Below, in pieces: positions 42,374 to 50,977 of a stretch of DNA of 60,093 nt (its first letter is position 1; each line of letters opens with the position of its first letter). Origin of the DNA: Clostridia bacterium (lineage in GTDB: Bacteria > Bacillota > Clostridia > Oscillospirales > Acutalibacteraceae). The stretch is from the NCBI GenBank assembly GCA_017624735.1, contig JAGAMK010000025.1, forward strand, positions 1-60,093. The letters run 5' to 3'. The notes under the pieces were generated by a model. It saw only the letters and a program-made list of their open reading frames with translations. It ran no database searches and was not told the origin of the DNA. Both the position numbers and the translations under genes were made by a program.

Positions 42374-43279
42374 ATGTCATTTTCAGCAGAAGTAAAAAAT
42401 GAAATATTATCCATAGAAGATATGAACGAATGCTGTTTGCATGCGTTCGCTTATGGAATTATGCTTTTTTCAAGGGCGTTTTCGTATTATGATATGTATT
42501 TGATGACAGAGCATAGTGGTGTTGCCGAAAAATATTGTGAACTCATGGAAAAAGTGTGCAAAGTTAAGCCCAATTTCATTAAATCGGATGCAGGTAAATA
42601 TAAAATTGAAATACCAAATAAAGAAGATAGATTAAAGGTTTTAAAAACTTTTGGATATGATAAAAAGAATGGCGCATCAAGAATTAATTGGAGTAACTTT
42701 GCCGATGAGTGTTGTAAAATTGCATTTTTGAAAGGTGCATTTTTGACTTGTGGTACGGTTAATGACCCAAATAAAAACTATCACCTTGAATTTGTTGTAC
42801 CATATATGAATTTAAGCAAGGATTTGAATCTGTTCATAACTGATTACCCTGACTTGAATGTTACACCCAAAAGTATAACTCGCAATTCTAACTATGTTAT
42901 ATATTTTAAAGATAGTGAATCAATTGAGGATTTGTTAACTGTTATGGGGGCATTTAACTCATCCCTTGAAATAATGGGTGTTAAAATGTATAAAGATGTC
43001 CGAAATAATGTCAACCGTAAACTTAACTTTGAAAATGCTAATTTAGATAAAACAATATCAGCAGCATCAAAACAAACAGATGCAATTTTACATATAAAAA
43101 ATACAGTAGGTTTATCATATCTTTCTGACGATTTAAGAGAACTTGCTGAATTAAGAATAGAAAATCCTGATATGTCGTTGAGAGAATTGGGTAATAGTTT
43201 AACCAATCCGATTTCCCGTTCAGGTGTTAATCACAGATTACAGAAATTATGCGAAATAGCAGCAGAAATAAAGAAGTAG
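42374..43279 (+). CDS. whiA: WhiA DNA-binding regulator
   Basis: The 301-residue protein combines a degenerate LAGLIDADG homing-endonuclease fold (about 10-210; CCKIAFLKGAFLTCGTVNDPNKNYHLEF) with a C-terminal helix-turn-helix (about 225-300; LRIENPDMSLRELGNSLTNPISRSGVNHRLQKL). WhiA controls sporulation septation in Streptomyces and affects division and chromosome segregation in Bacillus. The C-terminal block is highly conserved. It ends 8 bases before the first signal peptidase start. Confidence 0.95.
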   Translation: MSFSAEVKNEILSIEDMNECCLHAFAYGIMLFSRAFSYYDMYLMTEHSGVAEKYCELMEKVCKVKPNFIKSDAGKYKIEIPNKEDRLKVLKTFGYDKKNGASRINWSNFADECCKIAFLKGAFLTCGTVNDPNKNYHLEFVVPYMNLSKDLNLFITDYPDLNVTPKSITRNSNYVIYFKDSESIEDLLTVMGAFNSSLEIMGVKMYKDVRNNVNRKLNFENANLDKTISAASKQTDAILHIKNTVGLSYLSDDLRELAELRIENPDMSLRELGNSLTNPISRSGVNHRLQKLCEIAAEIKK

Positions 43280-43287
43280 GTGTTTAT

Positions 43288-43893
43288 GTGAGGAAACAAG
43301 AGAATTACTCAGTAACATTTAATATAGAAAATGAAAACACTCAAGTAACAACTAAAAAAAGTGGTTGGGATTTTGTGTATAGTTGGCTTGATTCATTAGT
43401 ATTTGCCATTATGCTTATCCTTGTTGTTTTTGTGTTGGCATTCAGAATAGTTGGAGTAGTTGGTGATTCAATGAATCCTACTCTTAAAAGTGGAGAGTGG
43501 TTGGCAATTAAAGCTATAAATACAACCATTAACAGAGGCGATATAGTTATTGTGACACAGCCTAATGATATTGACGAGCCTTTGGTTAAGCGAGTAATCG
43601 CCATTGGTGGAGACACAATTGATATTGATTTCAAAAAGGGCGAAGTAAAAGTTAACAATGAAGTTATAGACGAGCCGTATATTGCTGATTTAACTAACAG
43701 ACGTGGTGACTTTACAGGACCGGTAACCATTCCTGAAGGATATGTTTTTGTAATGGGTGATAATCGCAATGATTCACTTGACAGTCGTTTCAATTCAGTT
43801 GGTTTAATTGATGAGAGATATGTTCTTGGTGTTGCAGAATTCAGATTCTATCCTTTTGATACTTTGGAGATAAAAGATAATGAACAAAAATAA
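43288..43893 (+). CDS. Type I signal peptidase, first of a tandem pair
   Basis: The 201-residue enzyme cuts signal peptides from secreted proteins. It has one N-terminal helix (LVFAIMLILVVFVLAFRIV), the catalytic Ser in GDSMNPTL near residue 68, the catalytic Lys in LVKRVIAIGGDTI and the box GDNRNDSLDSR near residue 160. The start is the GTG at 43288 after AGGTG; the frame extends upstream into whiA. It overlaps the second signal peptidase by 14 bases. Firmicutes often carry several paralogues with different preferences. Confidence 0.92.
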   Translation: MRKQENYSVTFNIENENTQVTTKKSGWDFVYSWLDSLVFAIMLILVVFVLAFRIVGVVGDSMNPTLKSGEWLAIKAINTTINRGDIVIVTQPNDIDEPLVKRVIAIGGDTIDIDFKKGEVKVNNEVIDEPYIADLTNRRGDFTGPVTIPEGYVFVMGDNRNDSLDSRFNSVGLIDERYVLGVAEFRFYPFDTLEIKDNEQK

Positions 43894-44431
43894 ATTATTG
43901 ACAAGTGTATATGATTTTGCATCAACGGTTTTGTCTTCTGTATTGATAATTTGCGTGATATTCACACTTTTTTTTAAAACTTCAACTGTAAGTGGACAAT
44001 CAATGGAAAACACGTTGCATGATGGAGATACTTTAATAATCAGTGCAATTTCCAAGAATATTCAGTATGGCGATGTTGTTGTAATTTCCCAACCAAACGC
44101 TTATAGCAAGGTTCTTATCAAAAGAGTTATAGCAGTTGGTGGACAAACAGTAAAATTTGATTATAAAAACGGTACTGTTGCAGTCGATGGTGAAGTACTG
44201 AACGAACCATATATCAAGGAACACATGAAAACGCCACTATTAATGAAATCAGAATATGTTGTTCCAGAAGGCAAGTTGTTTGTAATGGGTGATAACCGTA
44301 ATCATTCTGCTGATAGCCGTGATATGGGCGTTGGTATGATTGATGAAAACTATATTGTAGGTATGGTTTTATATAAATTTGGTGATAAGGAATTGTTTAA
44401 TTCCAGTTTTAAGGAGCTTCAAAATGGCTGA
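43880..44431 (+). CDS. Type I signal peptidase, second of a tandem pair
   Basis: The 183-residue paralogue has an N-terminal helix (LSSVLIICVIFTLFFK), the catalytic Ser in GQSMENTL, Lys in LIKRVIAVGGQTV and the box MGDNRNHSADSRDMG. The two copies share the same fold and length but differ through most of the sequence, so the duplication is old. Its start overlaps the first copy and its end overlaps rbgA by 8 bases, showing tight translational coupling across the three genes. Confidence 0.92.
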   Translation: MNKNKLLTSVYDFASTVLSSVLIICVIFTLFFKTSTVSGQSMENTLHDGDTLIISAISKNIQYGDVVVISQPNAYSKVLIKRVIAVGGQTVKFDYKNGTVAVDGEVLNEPYIKEHMKTPLLMKSEYVVPEGKLFVMGDNRNHSADSRDMGVGMIDENYIVGMVLYKFGDKELFNSSFKELQNG

Positions 44432-45290
44432 TACTCAAAGACAAATTGTACAATGGTTTCCCGGGCATATGGCAAAGACACGTCGTCTTATTAAAGAAAG
44501 CTTGTCACTTGTTGATGGTGTAACTGAAATTATTGATGCAAGAATACCAAGTAGTAGTTCAAACCCTGAGCTTGAAGAACTGATAAATGGTAAACCAAGA
44601 ATTGTTCTTTTGAATAAGTGCGATTTGGCTGATAAAAACACTACAAATCAGTGGGTGGAATACTATAAGAAAAAGGGCGTTTGTGCAATTCCCGTTGATT
44701 GTCGTACAGGAAAAGGTCTTAATAATTATATCGTTGCAGTCAGAGAAGTTTTAAAAGATGTAATTAAGAAAAACGAAGATAGGGGAATGCCGGGGAAAGC
44801 ATTAAGAATTATGGTTGTTGGTATTCCTAACACTGGTAAATCTTCTTTTATAAATCGTATGGCAGGTGCTGCAAAAGCAAGGGTTGCTGATAAAGCAGGT
44901 GTTACAAGGCATAATCAATGGTTCCCAATCGGTAACGGTATTGAGTTGCTGGATACACCAGGTGTTTTGTGGCCAAAATTTGACGACCCAAAAGTTGGAG
45001 ACAGACTTGCTTTTATTGGTTCCGTTAAAGACGAAATTCTTGATGCAGAAACATTAGCAATAAGACTTTTGGATGTTATGAAGACTTATTATCCTGACAG
45101 ACTTACGGAACGTTATAAAATAACGGACTTTGCTGATAAAGAAGCATGGGAAGTTCTAGAATTGATTGGCAAAAAGCGTGGTATGATGATAAAAGGTGGA
45201 GAAATTGACTACGAGAGAGCATCTGTTATGCTTCTTGATGAGTATCGCGGTGGAAAACTTGGATTAATTTCTCTTGAAAAACCGGAGTAA
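44424..45290 (+). CDS. rbgA: Ribosome biogenesis GTPase RbgA (YlqF)
   Basis: The 288-residue GTPase completes assembly of the 50S subunit. It is circularly permuted, with G4 (NKCDLAD near residue 58) before G1 (GIPNTGKSSF near residue 132) and G3 (DTPGVLWP near residue 175). The N-terminal QWFPGHMAKTRR and the C-terminal ANTAR-like helical part (KRGMMIKGGEIDYERAS) are typical. AAGGAG precedes the ATG. It is followed four bases later by rnhB, an arrangement also seen in Bacillus. Confidence 0.95.
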   Translation: MADTQRQIVQWFPGHMAKTRRLIKESLSLVDGVTEIIDARIPSSSSNPELEELINGKPRIVLLNKCDLADKNTTNQWVEYYKKKGVCAIPVDCRTGKGLNNYIVAVREVLKDVIKKNEDRGMPGKALRIMVVGIPNTGKSSFINRMAGAAKARVADKAGVTRHNQWFPIGNGIELLDTPGVLWPKFDDPKVGDRLAFIGSVKDEILDAETLAIRLLDVMKTYYPDRLTERYKITDFADKEAWEVLELIGKKRGMMIKGGEIDYERASVMLLDEYRGGKLGLISLEKPE

Positions 45291-45293
45291 GAT

Positions 45294-45899
45294 ATGGATT
45301 ATTTATATGAACAAAACGCAGTGAATGCAGGGTATAAAGTTGTTTGTGGAATTGATGAAGCAGGTCGTGGACCTTTGGCAGGACCAGTACATGCAGCGGC
45401 AGTTATATTGCCCATCGGACTTGAAATTGAAGGTCTTAACGACTCAAAGAAATTGACTGAAAAGAAAAGAGAACAACTTTTTGAAGTGATTTGCGAAAAA
45501 GCAATTGATTACTCAATAGGTATTGCAACAGAAAAAGAAATTGATGAAATCAATATTTTAAATGCAACATTTCTTGCCATGCACAGAGCTGTTGAAGGGC
45601 TAAAGATTAAGCCGGATTATGCTTTAATTGACGGAAATCAGTATCCAAAAATTCCTTTTGTAACAGAAGAAACCGTTGTTAAAGGTGATGCTAAAAGTAT
45701 GACTATTGCAGCAGCTTCTATTTTGGCAAAAGTAAGCCGTGATAGATTTATGCTTGAAAAAGCTAAAGAGTATCCGGAGTATTGCTTTGAAAAGCATAAA
45801 GGTTATGGTACAAAAGTCCATTATGAAGCAATAAAGGAATTTGGTCCATCGCCAATACATAGAATGACTTTTTTGAAAAAGTTCTATGGTGAAAAGTAA
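45294..45899 (+). CDS. rnhB: Ribonuclease HII
   Basis: The 201-residue enzyme cuts RNA in RNA-DNA hybrids and single ribonucleotides in DNA. Catalytic residues are in GIDEAGRGPLAGPVHAA near residue 19 (Asp and Glu), the Asp in ALIDGNQYP near residue 113 and the Asp in AKVSRDRFM near residue 145, with GYGTKVHYEAI near the end. Its TAA stop shares its last base with the yraN ATG, so the genes are coupled. Confidence 0.96.
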   Translation: MDYLYEQNAVNAGYKVVCGIDEAGRGPLAGPVHAAAVILPIGLEIEGLNDSKKLTEKKREQLFEVICEKAIDYSIGIATEKEIDEINILNATFLAMHRAVEGLKIKPDYALIDGNQYPKIPFVTEETVVKGDAKSMTIAAASILAKVSRDRFMLEKAKEYPEYCFEKHKGYGTKVHYEAIKEFGPSPIHRMTFLKKFYGEK

Positions 45900-46264
45900 T
45901 GGATAAACAATTACTTGGTATTCATGGTGAAATTATAGCATCAAGATATTTGAGGGAGCATGGATATGATATTCTTCATGCTAATTACAGTTGCCGTTTG
46001 GGTGAGATTGACCTTATCGTGGCAGATAAAAAACATATTTGCTTTGTTGAGGTTAAAACACGAAGTGAAAATATGAAATATGCACCTGCGGATGCAGTTG
46101 ATATTTCAAAACGAAAACGAATTATTGCAACGTCAAATCTGTTTTTAAAAGAGCACAAAATTAACAGACAACCAAGATTTGACATTGTTGAAGTTTATTT
46201 TGAAAATAGTGAACCTATGAAACTGAATCATATCGAAGGTGCTTTTGATGCTGATGGTCAGTAA
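45899..46264 (+). CDS. yraN: YraN (UPF0102) endonuclease-fold protein
   Basis: The 121-residue protein has the YraN pattern of a restriction-endonuclease-like fold: LGIHGEIIASRYLREHGYDILHANYSCRLGEIDLIV then a FVEVKTRSENM block carrying the D-ExK active-site set. The usual role is unknown though a link to Holliday-junction-like DNA has been proposed. It is the last gene in the run that begins with hprK; a promoter for thrC lies just after it. Confidence 0.93.
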   Translation: MDKQLLGIHGEIIASRYLREHGYDILHANYSCRLGEIDLIVADKKHICFVEVKTRSENMKYAPADAVDISKRKRIIATSNLFLKEHKINRQPRFDIVEVYFENSEPMKLNHIEGAFDADGQ

Positions 46265-46271
46265 TTTGTAG

Positions 46272-46300
46272 TTGAAAAAAAGATTTTTATATGATAAAAT
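46272..46300 (+). promoter_or_regulatory. Promoter for thrC
   Basis: TTGAAA (46272-46277) and TAAAAT (46295-46300) are 17 bases apart. No T-box or riboswitch fits in the short leader. Confidence 0.6.
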
Positions 46301-46325
46301 ACCACACGAAAAGGATGTGTTTTAA

Positions 46326-47819
46326 ATGTTTTATACAAGTACAAGGGATAAATCAGTTAAGGTAACAGCTGCTGAGGCTATTGCAAAAGGAATCTCATCA
46401 GAGGGTGGACTTTTTGTTCCAACAGAAATTCCTGCTGTTTCAGCTGAGTTTATTGAAAAACTTGTTCCAATGACTTATATCGAAAGAGCAAAGGAAGTTC
46501 TTAAACTCTATCTTACAGATTTTACTGAAGAAGAGCTTTCAATGTGCGTTGAAGGTGCTTATAAAACTGGTAAATTCAGTTCAGATAAAGTTGCACCTTT
46601 ATATAGATTATCTGATTCAGCAAACGTTCTTGAATTGTGGAGAGGTCCTACTTGTGCATTCAAGGATATGGCACTTCAGCTTCTTCCATATCTTCTTACT
46701 GTTTCAGCAGGTAAGACTGTAAAGGATACAGAAATCGTAATTCTTGTTGCAACATCAGGTGACACAGGTAAGGCTGCACTTGAAGGTTTTGCAGATGTTC
46801 CAAATACAAAAATTCTTGTATTTTATCCTGTTGATGGTGTTAGCCCAATGCAGAAACTCCAGATGACAACACAGGAAGGTGCAAATGTAAGCGTTTGTGC
46901 AATTGAAGGTAACTTTGACGATGCACAGAGTGGCGTTAAGAAAATCTTTACAGATAAAGAAATTGAAAAGAAATTCAAGGAAAACGGTCTTGCATTCTCA
47001 TCAGCTAACTCAATCAACTGGGGACGTCTTGTTCCACAGATTGTTTACTATGTATCAGCATATTGCGATATGATAGAAAATGGTGAACTTAAAAATGGTG
47101 AAGAAATGAACGTTGTTGTTCCAACGGGTAACTTCGGTAACATTCTTGCTGCTTACTATGCAAAGAGAATGGGTATTCCTGTAAAAACACTTATTTGTGC
47201 TTCTAATGCAAACAATGTTCTTACAGATTTCTTGACAAGCGGCACATATGACAAGAACAGAGATTTCTATTGCACAACATCACCATCAATGGATATCCTT
47301 ATTTCAAGTAACCTTGAAAGACTTTTATTCCACCTTTGCGGTGAAAATGATGCGCAGGTTGCTGAATGGATGTCATCTCTTAATAACGATGGTAAATATA
47401 CAGTTTCTGCAGATGTTGCAGATAAAGTTAAATCATTGTTCGCAGCAGGTTGCTGTGATGATGTAGAGACAAAAGCTACAATCGGTAAAGTTTTTGAAGA
47501 GAAAAATTACCTTTGTGACACTCATACTGCAGTTGCAGTTAAAGTGTATGATGATTATGTGGAGAAGACAGGGGATAAAACACCAACTGTTATCGCATCA
47601 ACAGCAAATCCATATAAGTTTTCTGCAAGCGTACTTGCTGCAATTACAGACGAAATTAAAGCAGATAATGAATTTGATATGGTTGATGAACTCTTCCAGA
47701 AATCAAATGAGCCTGTGCCACAGCAGTTAGCAACTCTTAAAGGCAAAGAACCACGCTTTACAAGAGTAAGCAAGAAAGAAGATATGAAACAGGTTGTTTT
47801 TGATATGTTAGGCATCTAA
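46326..47819 (+). CDS. thrC: Threonine synthase
   Basis: The 497-residue PLP enzyme converts O-phosphohomoserine to threonine. It is the long form, with an N-terminal FYTSTRDKSVKVTAAEAIAKGIS, the PLP Lys in GPTCAFKDMALQLLP near residue 112, the phosphate-binding ATSGDTGKAALEGF near residue 150, and VPTGNFGNILAAYYAKRMG near residue 266. It is monocistronic. Lack of a linked homoserine kinase or dehydrogenase means the rest of the pathway is elsewhere. AAAGGATG precedes the ATG. Confidence 0.95.
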   Translation: MFYTSTRDKSVKVTAAEAIAKGISSEGGLFVPTEIPAVSAEFIEKLVPMTYIERAKEVLKLYLTDFTEEELSMCVEGAYKTGKFSSDKVAPLYRLSDSANVLELWRGPTCAFKDMALQLLPYLLTVSAGKTVKDTEIVILVATSGDTGKAALEGFADVPNTKILVFYPVDGVSPMQKLQMTTQEGANVSVCAIEGNFDDAQSGVKKIFTDKEIEKKFKENGLAFSSANSINWGRLVPQIVYYVSAYCDMIENGELKNGEEMNVVVPTGNFGNILAAYYAKRMGIPVKTLICASNANNVLTDFLTSGTYDKNRDFYCTTSPSMDILISSNLERLLFHLCGENDAQVAEWMSSLNNDGKYTVSADVADKVKSLFAAGCCDDVETKATIGKVFEEKNYLCDTHTAVAVKVYDDYVEKTGDKTPTVIASTANPYKFSASVLAAITDEIKADNEFDMVDELFQKSNEPVPQQLATLKGKEPRFTRVSKKEDMKQVVFDMLGI

Positions 47820-47830
47820 GCCCGAATAGT

Positions 47831-47875
47831 AATGCGGAAGCCGGGTAGGATACGGTTTCCGCATTTGAATTTTTA
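47831..47875 (+). terminator. Intrinsic terminator after thrC
   Basis: AATGCGGAAGCC (47831-47842) pairs with GGTTTCCGCATT (47854-47865), followed by TGAATTTTTA. Confidence 0.8.
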
Positions 47876-48037
47876 TTCTACGTCAGAAATTTTCAATTTG
47901 AAAGTTGCACATCTTGTATCATCGCAAGTACAAGCGCTGTGTGTACCAACCTTAATGCCATCTGCTGTACAATTCATGTGTCCATCATTGAATGTGCAGT
48001 GACAAGCATCACAAGTAATATTCTTATTCTTATCCAT
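47873..48037 (-). CDS. DUF1540 family small cysteine-rich protein
   Basis: A 54-residue minus-strand frame begins at an ATG after GGAGGAAAAG. It carries the DUF1540 cysteine pattern: ITCDACHCTFNDGHMNC, then GIKVG, then SACTCDDTRCATF. Eight cysteines and several His suggest metal binding. DUF1540 proteins are short and very common in clostridia; some are spore-associated, but function is not known. It lies convergent to thrC and divergent from the metallophosphoesterase gene. Confidence 0.85.
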   Translation of the reverse strand: MDKNKNITCDACHCTFNDGHMNCTADGIKVGTHSACTCDDTRCATFKLKISDVE

Positions 48038-48105
48038 TTTCTTTTCCTCCTTTCAATTGTATTTTTTGAAAGTTCCTTATAATTATTCACAGGAGAAATT
48101 TCTTT

Positions 48106-48798
48106 ATGTCAGTTTATGTCATTGGTGATACACATCTATCATTCTCAGTTGATAAGCCCATGGATATTTTCAAGGGCTGGGATGATTATGCCCAAAGACT
48201 TGAAAATAATTGGCAAAAACTGATTTCAAAAGATGATACCGTTATTATAAATGGCGACGTTTCATGGGCAATGAGTCTTGAAGAAGCAGAACAAGATTTT
48301 GATTTTTTAAATAAACTTAATGGTACTAAAATTATATCCAAAGGCAATCATGATTATTGGTGGAATACTGTTACAAAAATGGAAAAATTCTGCAAAGAAA
48401 AAGGTTTTGATACAATCAAATTTCTCCATAATAACGCATATAGAATAGGTGATGTATCGATAGCAGGAACTCGTGGTTGGTTTTTTGATGCAGAAAGTGA
48501 AAATGTAGATAAAGTTATGGCTCGTGAGTGTGCAAGACTTCAACGCTCCATTGACGAAGCAAAAAAACTTGGTGGAAAAGTTGCTGTTTTTCTTCATTAT
48601 CCACCAATCAGTATAAACAGAAAATGTGAGCCGATTTTTAATGTTTTAAAAGAAAATAATATTGAAAGATGCTATTATGGACATCTTCATGGTGGGGCAA
48701 TAAAAGGTGCTGTAAATGAAGAAAGAGAAGGTATAAAATTCCGTCTTGTTTCAGCAGATTTTTTAGAATTCTGCCCTTATCTTGTTAATTTAGGATAA
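48106..48798 (+). CDS. Calcineurin-like metallophosphoesterase
   Basis: The 230-residue protein has the metal-binding motifs of the superfamily in order: GDTHLS near residue 7, NGDVSW near residue 49, KGNHDYWW near residue 78, HYPP near residue 165 and GHLHGG near residue 197. It should hydrolyse a phosphoester using two metal ions. The family includes phosphodiesterases and protein phosphatases, and nothing in the context names a substrate. CAGGAGAAAT precedes the ATG. Some clostridial annotations place this family next to trigger factor, as here. Confidence 0.9.
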   Translation: MSVYVIGDTHLSFSVDKPMDIFKGWDDYAQRLENNWQKLISKDDTVIINGDVSWAMSLEEAEQDFDFLNKLNGTKIISKGNHDYWWNTVTKMEKFCKEKGFDTIKFLHNNAYRIGDVSIAGTRGWFFDAESENVDKVMARECARLQRSIDEAKKLGGKVAVFLHYPPISINRKCEPIFNVLKENNIERCYYGHLHGGAIKGAVNEEREGIKFRLVSADFLEFCPYLVNLG

Positions 48799-48856
48799 AA
48801 TGCACTTAAAATATTGCTAAATGTTTCTTTTTTACAAGAAAAACTTAAGGAAAATA

Positions 48857-48885
48857 TTGTATTTATAAATTTAGTATGATATAAT
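48857..48885 (+). promoter_or_regulatory. Promoter for tig
   Basis: TTGTAT (48857-48862) and TATAAT (48880-48885) are 17 bases apart. No CIRCE or CtsR box is evident. Confidence 0.65.
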
Positions 48886-48946
48886 AATATGAATTTTGCG
48901 GTAATATAAAATTCTGTAAAACAATAATATTCAGGAGGAATATTTG

Positions 48947-50272
48947 ATGTTAAAGTCAACAAACAATGTAGAAACAAATGTCTACGAACTTGAAATCACT
49001 GTAGATGGTGAAAAATTTGAGGCAGCTATCCAGAAGGCATATCTCAAAGAAAGAAAGAACATCACTATCAAGGGCTTCAGAAAGGGTAAGGCACCAAGAA
49101 ACTTCATCGAAAGGATGTATGGTGAGGGCGTTTTCTATGAAGATGCACTTGAACTTCTTTATCCTGAAGTTGTAAGCGAAGCAATCCTCGAGTCAAAACT
49201 CGAAGTTGTTGGAACTCCTTATGACCTTGAAGTACCTGAAATCGGTAAAGATGGTGTTGTATTAAAACTTAAGGTTGCAGTTAAACCAGAAGTTAAACTT
49301 GGCGACTATAAAGGACTTAAAGCAACAAGACCTGCTTGTAAAGTTTCAGCTGCTGAAGTAAAAGCAGAACTTGCAAAAATGCAGGAACAGAACTCAAGAA
49401 TGATTAGCGTTGATGACAGAGCAGTTAAGAAGAACGATACAGCAGTTATCGACTTCGAAGGCTTTGTTGATGGTGTTGCTTTTGATGGTGGTAAAGCAGA
49501 AAACTATGACCTTGTAATTGGTAGTGGTTCATTCATTCCTGGCTTTGAAGACCAGATTATTGGTCACAAAGTTGGCGAAGAATTTGATGTAAATGTTACA
49601 TTCCCAGCAGAATATCAGGAAAATCTTGCATCTAAGGATGCTGTTTTCAAAATTAAGCTTCACGAAATCAAGGTTAAGGAACTTCCTGCTCTTGATGACG
49701 AATTTGCAAAGGATGTTAGCGAGTTTGATACACTTGATGAACTCAAGAAGAGTGTAAAGACTCAGCTTGAAGATGCAAAGAAAGCTGATGCTGATAATAA
49801 AGTAACAAACGACCTTCTTGAAGAAGTTGTTAAGGGAATCGAAGTTGAAATTCCTTCAGTTATGGTTGAAGAAGAAATCGACAATATCGTTAATAATTTC
49901 AATTACAGACTCCAGTCACAGGGTCTTGACCTTAATACATACCTTTCATATACAGGTATGGAAATGGCTGCTTTCAGAGATGGTTACAAAGAAAATGCAG
50001 AAGCTCAGGTTAAACTTAGCCTTGCAATTGAAGCAATCGTTAAAGCAGAAGGCATTGAAGCAACTGAAGAAGAAATCAATGCTGAATATGAAAACCTTGC
50101 AAAGACATACGGTATGGATGTTGAAGCAATTAAGAAGGCAATTCCTGCTGAATCACTTGCAGGTGACATCAAGTCTAAGAAAGCAATTGACTTTGTAAAA
50201 GACAATGCAAAGATTACAGACGAAAAAGCTCCTGCTAAGAAAACAACAAAGAAAGCAGAAGACGCTGAATAA
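48947..50272 (+). CDS. tig: Trigger factor
   Basis: The 441-residue ribosome-bound chaperone folds nascent proteins. The ribosome-binding signature is GFRKGKAPRNFIE near residue 44; the FKBP-type prolyl isomerase domain is about 150-245 (DTAVIDFEGFVDG, FIPGFEDQIIGHKVGEEFDVNVTFP); the helical arms fill the C-terminal half, ending in a Lys/Ala/Glu-rich tail (APAKKTTKKAEDAE). AGGAGGA precedes the ATG at 48947, with a TTG directly before. The classic order tig-clpP-clpX follows. Confidence 0.97.
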   Translation: MLKSTNNVETNVYELEITVDGEKFEAAIQKAYLKERKNITIKGFRKGKAPRNFIERMYGEGVFYEDALELLYPEVVSEAILESKLEVVGTPYDLEVPEIGKDGVVLKLKVAVKPEVKLGDYKGLKATRPACKVSAAEVKAELAKMQEQNSRMISVDDRAVKKNDTAVIDFEGFVDGVAFDGGKAENYDLVIGSGSFIPGFEDQIIGHKVGEEFDVNVTFPAEYQENLASKDAVFKIKLHEIKVKELPALDDEFAKDVSEFDTLDELKKSVKTQLEDAKKADADNKVTNDLLEEVVKGIEVEIPSVMVEEEIDNIVNNFNYRLQSQGLDLNTYLSYTGMEMAAFRDGYKENAEAQVKLSLAIEAIVKAEGIEATEEEINAEYENLAKTYGMDVEAIKKAIPAESLAGDIKSKKAIDFVKDNAKITDEKAPAKKTTKKAEDAE

Positions 50273-50294
50273 GAATTTATATGTTTAAGTGTTG

Positions 50295-50328
50295 AAGAAT
50301 TGTCCAATAATCAAAAGGACAATTCTTT
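50295..50328 (+). terminator. Hairpin between tig and clpP, weak terminator
   Basis: AAGAATTGTCC (50295-50305) pairs with GGACAATTCTT (50317-50327) around AATAATCAAAA. The following T tract is poor, so it may only reduce read-through into clpP or stabilise tig mRNA. Confidence 0.6.
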
Positions 50329-50379
50329 AATGCTTTTCAAACAATAGAGTGACAGAAATAATTGAATGGAGGTAATATT

Positions 50380-50961
50380 ATGGCACTTGTACCATACGTT
50401 GTTGAACAAACAAACAGAGGGGAAAGACAATACGATATTTTTTCAAGACTTTTAAACGACAGAATTATCGTTTTGTCAGATGAGGTTAACGATGCAACTG
50501 CATCTTTGGTTGTAGCACAGTTACTTTATCTTGAGGGACAGGATAGCGAAAAAGATATTAGCCTTTATATTAATAGCCCGGGTGGCTCTGTATCTGCAGG
50601 ACTTGCAATTTACGATACAATGCAGTACATCAAATGTGATGTATCAACTATTTGTATGGGTATGGCTGCAAGTATGGGAGCATTCTTGCTTTCATCAGGT
50701 GCAAAAGGTAAGAGATATGCTCTTCCTAACAGTGAAATCATGATTCATCAGCCTTTGGGTGGTGCAAAAGGTCAGGCAACTGATATTAAGATTGCTGCCG
50801 AGCACATTCTCAGAACAAGAGATAAACTTAATAAAATCCTTGCTGAAAATACAGGCAAACCCATTGAACAGATTGCTCTTGATACAGAAAGAGACAACTG
50901 GCTCTCTGCACAGGAAGCTATGGATTACGGTATTGTTGATAAGGTTTTTTATAAGAGATAA
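50380..50961 (+). CDS. clpP: ATP-dependent Clp protease proteolytic subunit
   Basis: The 193-residue serine protease forms the tetradecameric chamber used with ClpX. Catalytic Ser is in [15 protein letters not shown] near residue 97, His in [13 protein letters not shown] near residue 122 and Asp in [13 protein letters not shown] near residue 171. The N-terminal [22 protein letters not shown] is typical. The ATG at 50380 follows GGAGG. Confidence 0.98.
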   Translation: MALVPYVVEQTNRGERQYDIFSRLLNDRIIVLSDEVNDATASLVVAQLLYLEGQDSEKDISLYINSPGGSVSAGLAIYDTMQYIKCDVSTICMGMAASMGAFLLSSGAKGKRYALPNSEIMIHQPLGGAKGQATDIKIAAEHILRTRDKLNKILAENTGKPIEQIALDTERDNWLSAQEAMDYGIVDKVFYKR

Positions 50962-50977
50962 TCTTTAAGGAGTCATT

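Noticed and set aside
46265-46325. T-box or threonine-sensing leader before thrC
   Set aside because: Only 61 bases separate the genes, and no T-box sequence or terminator is present.
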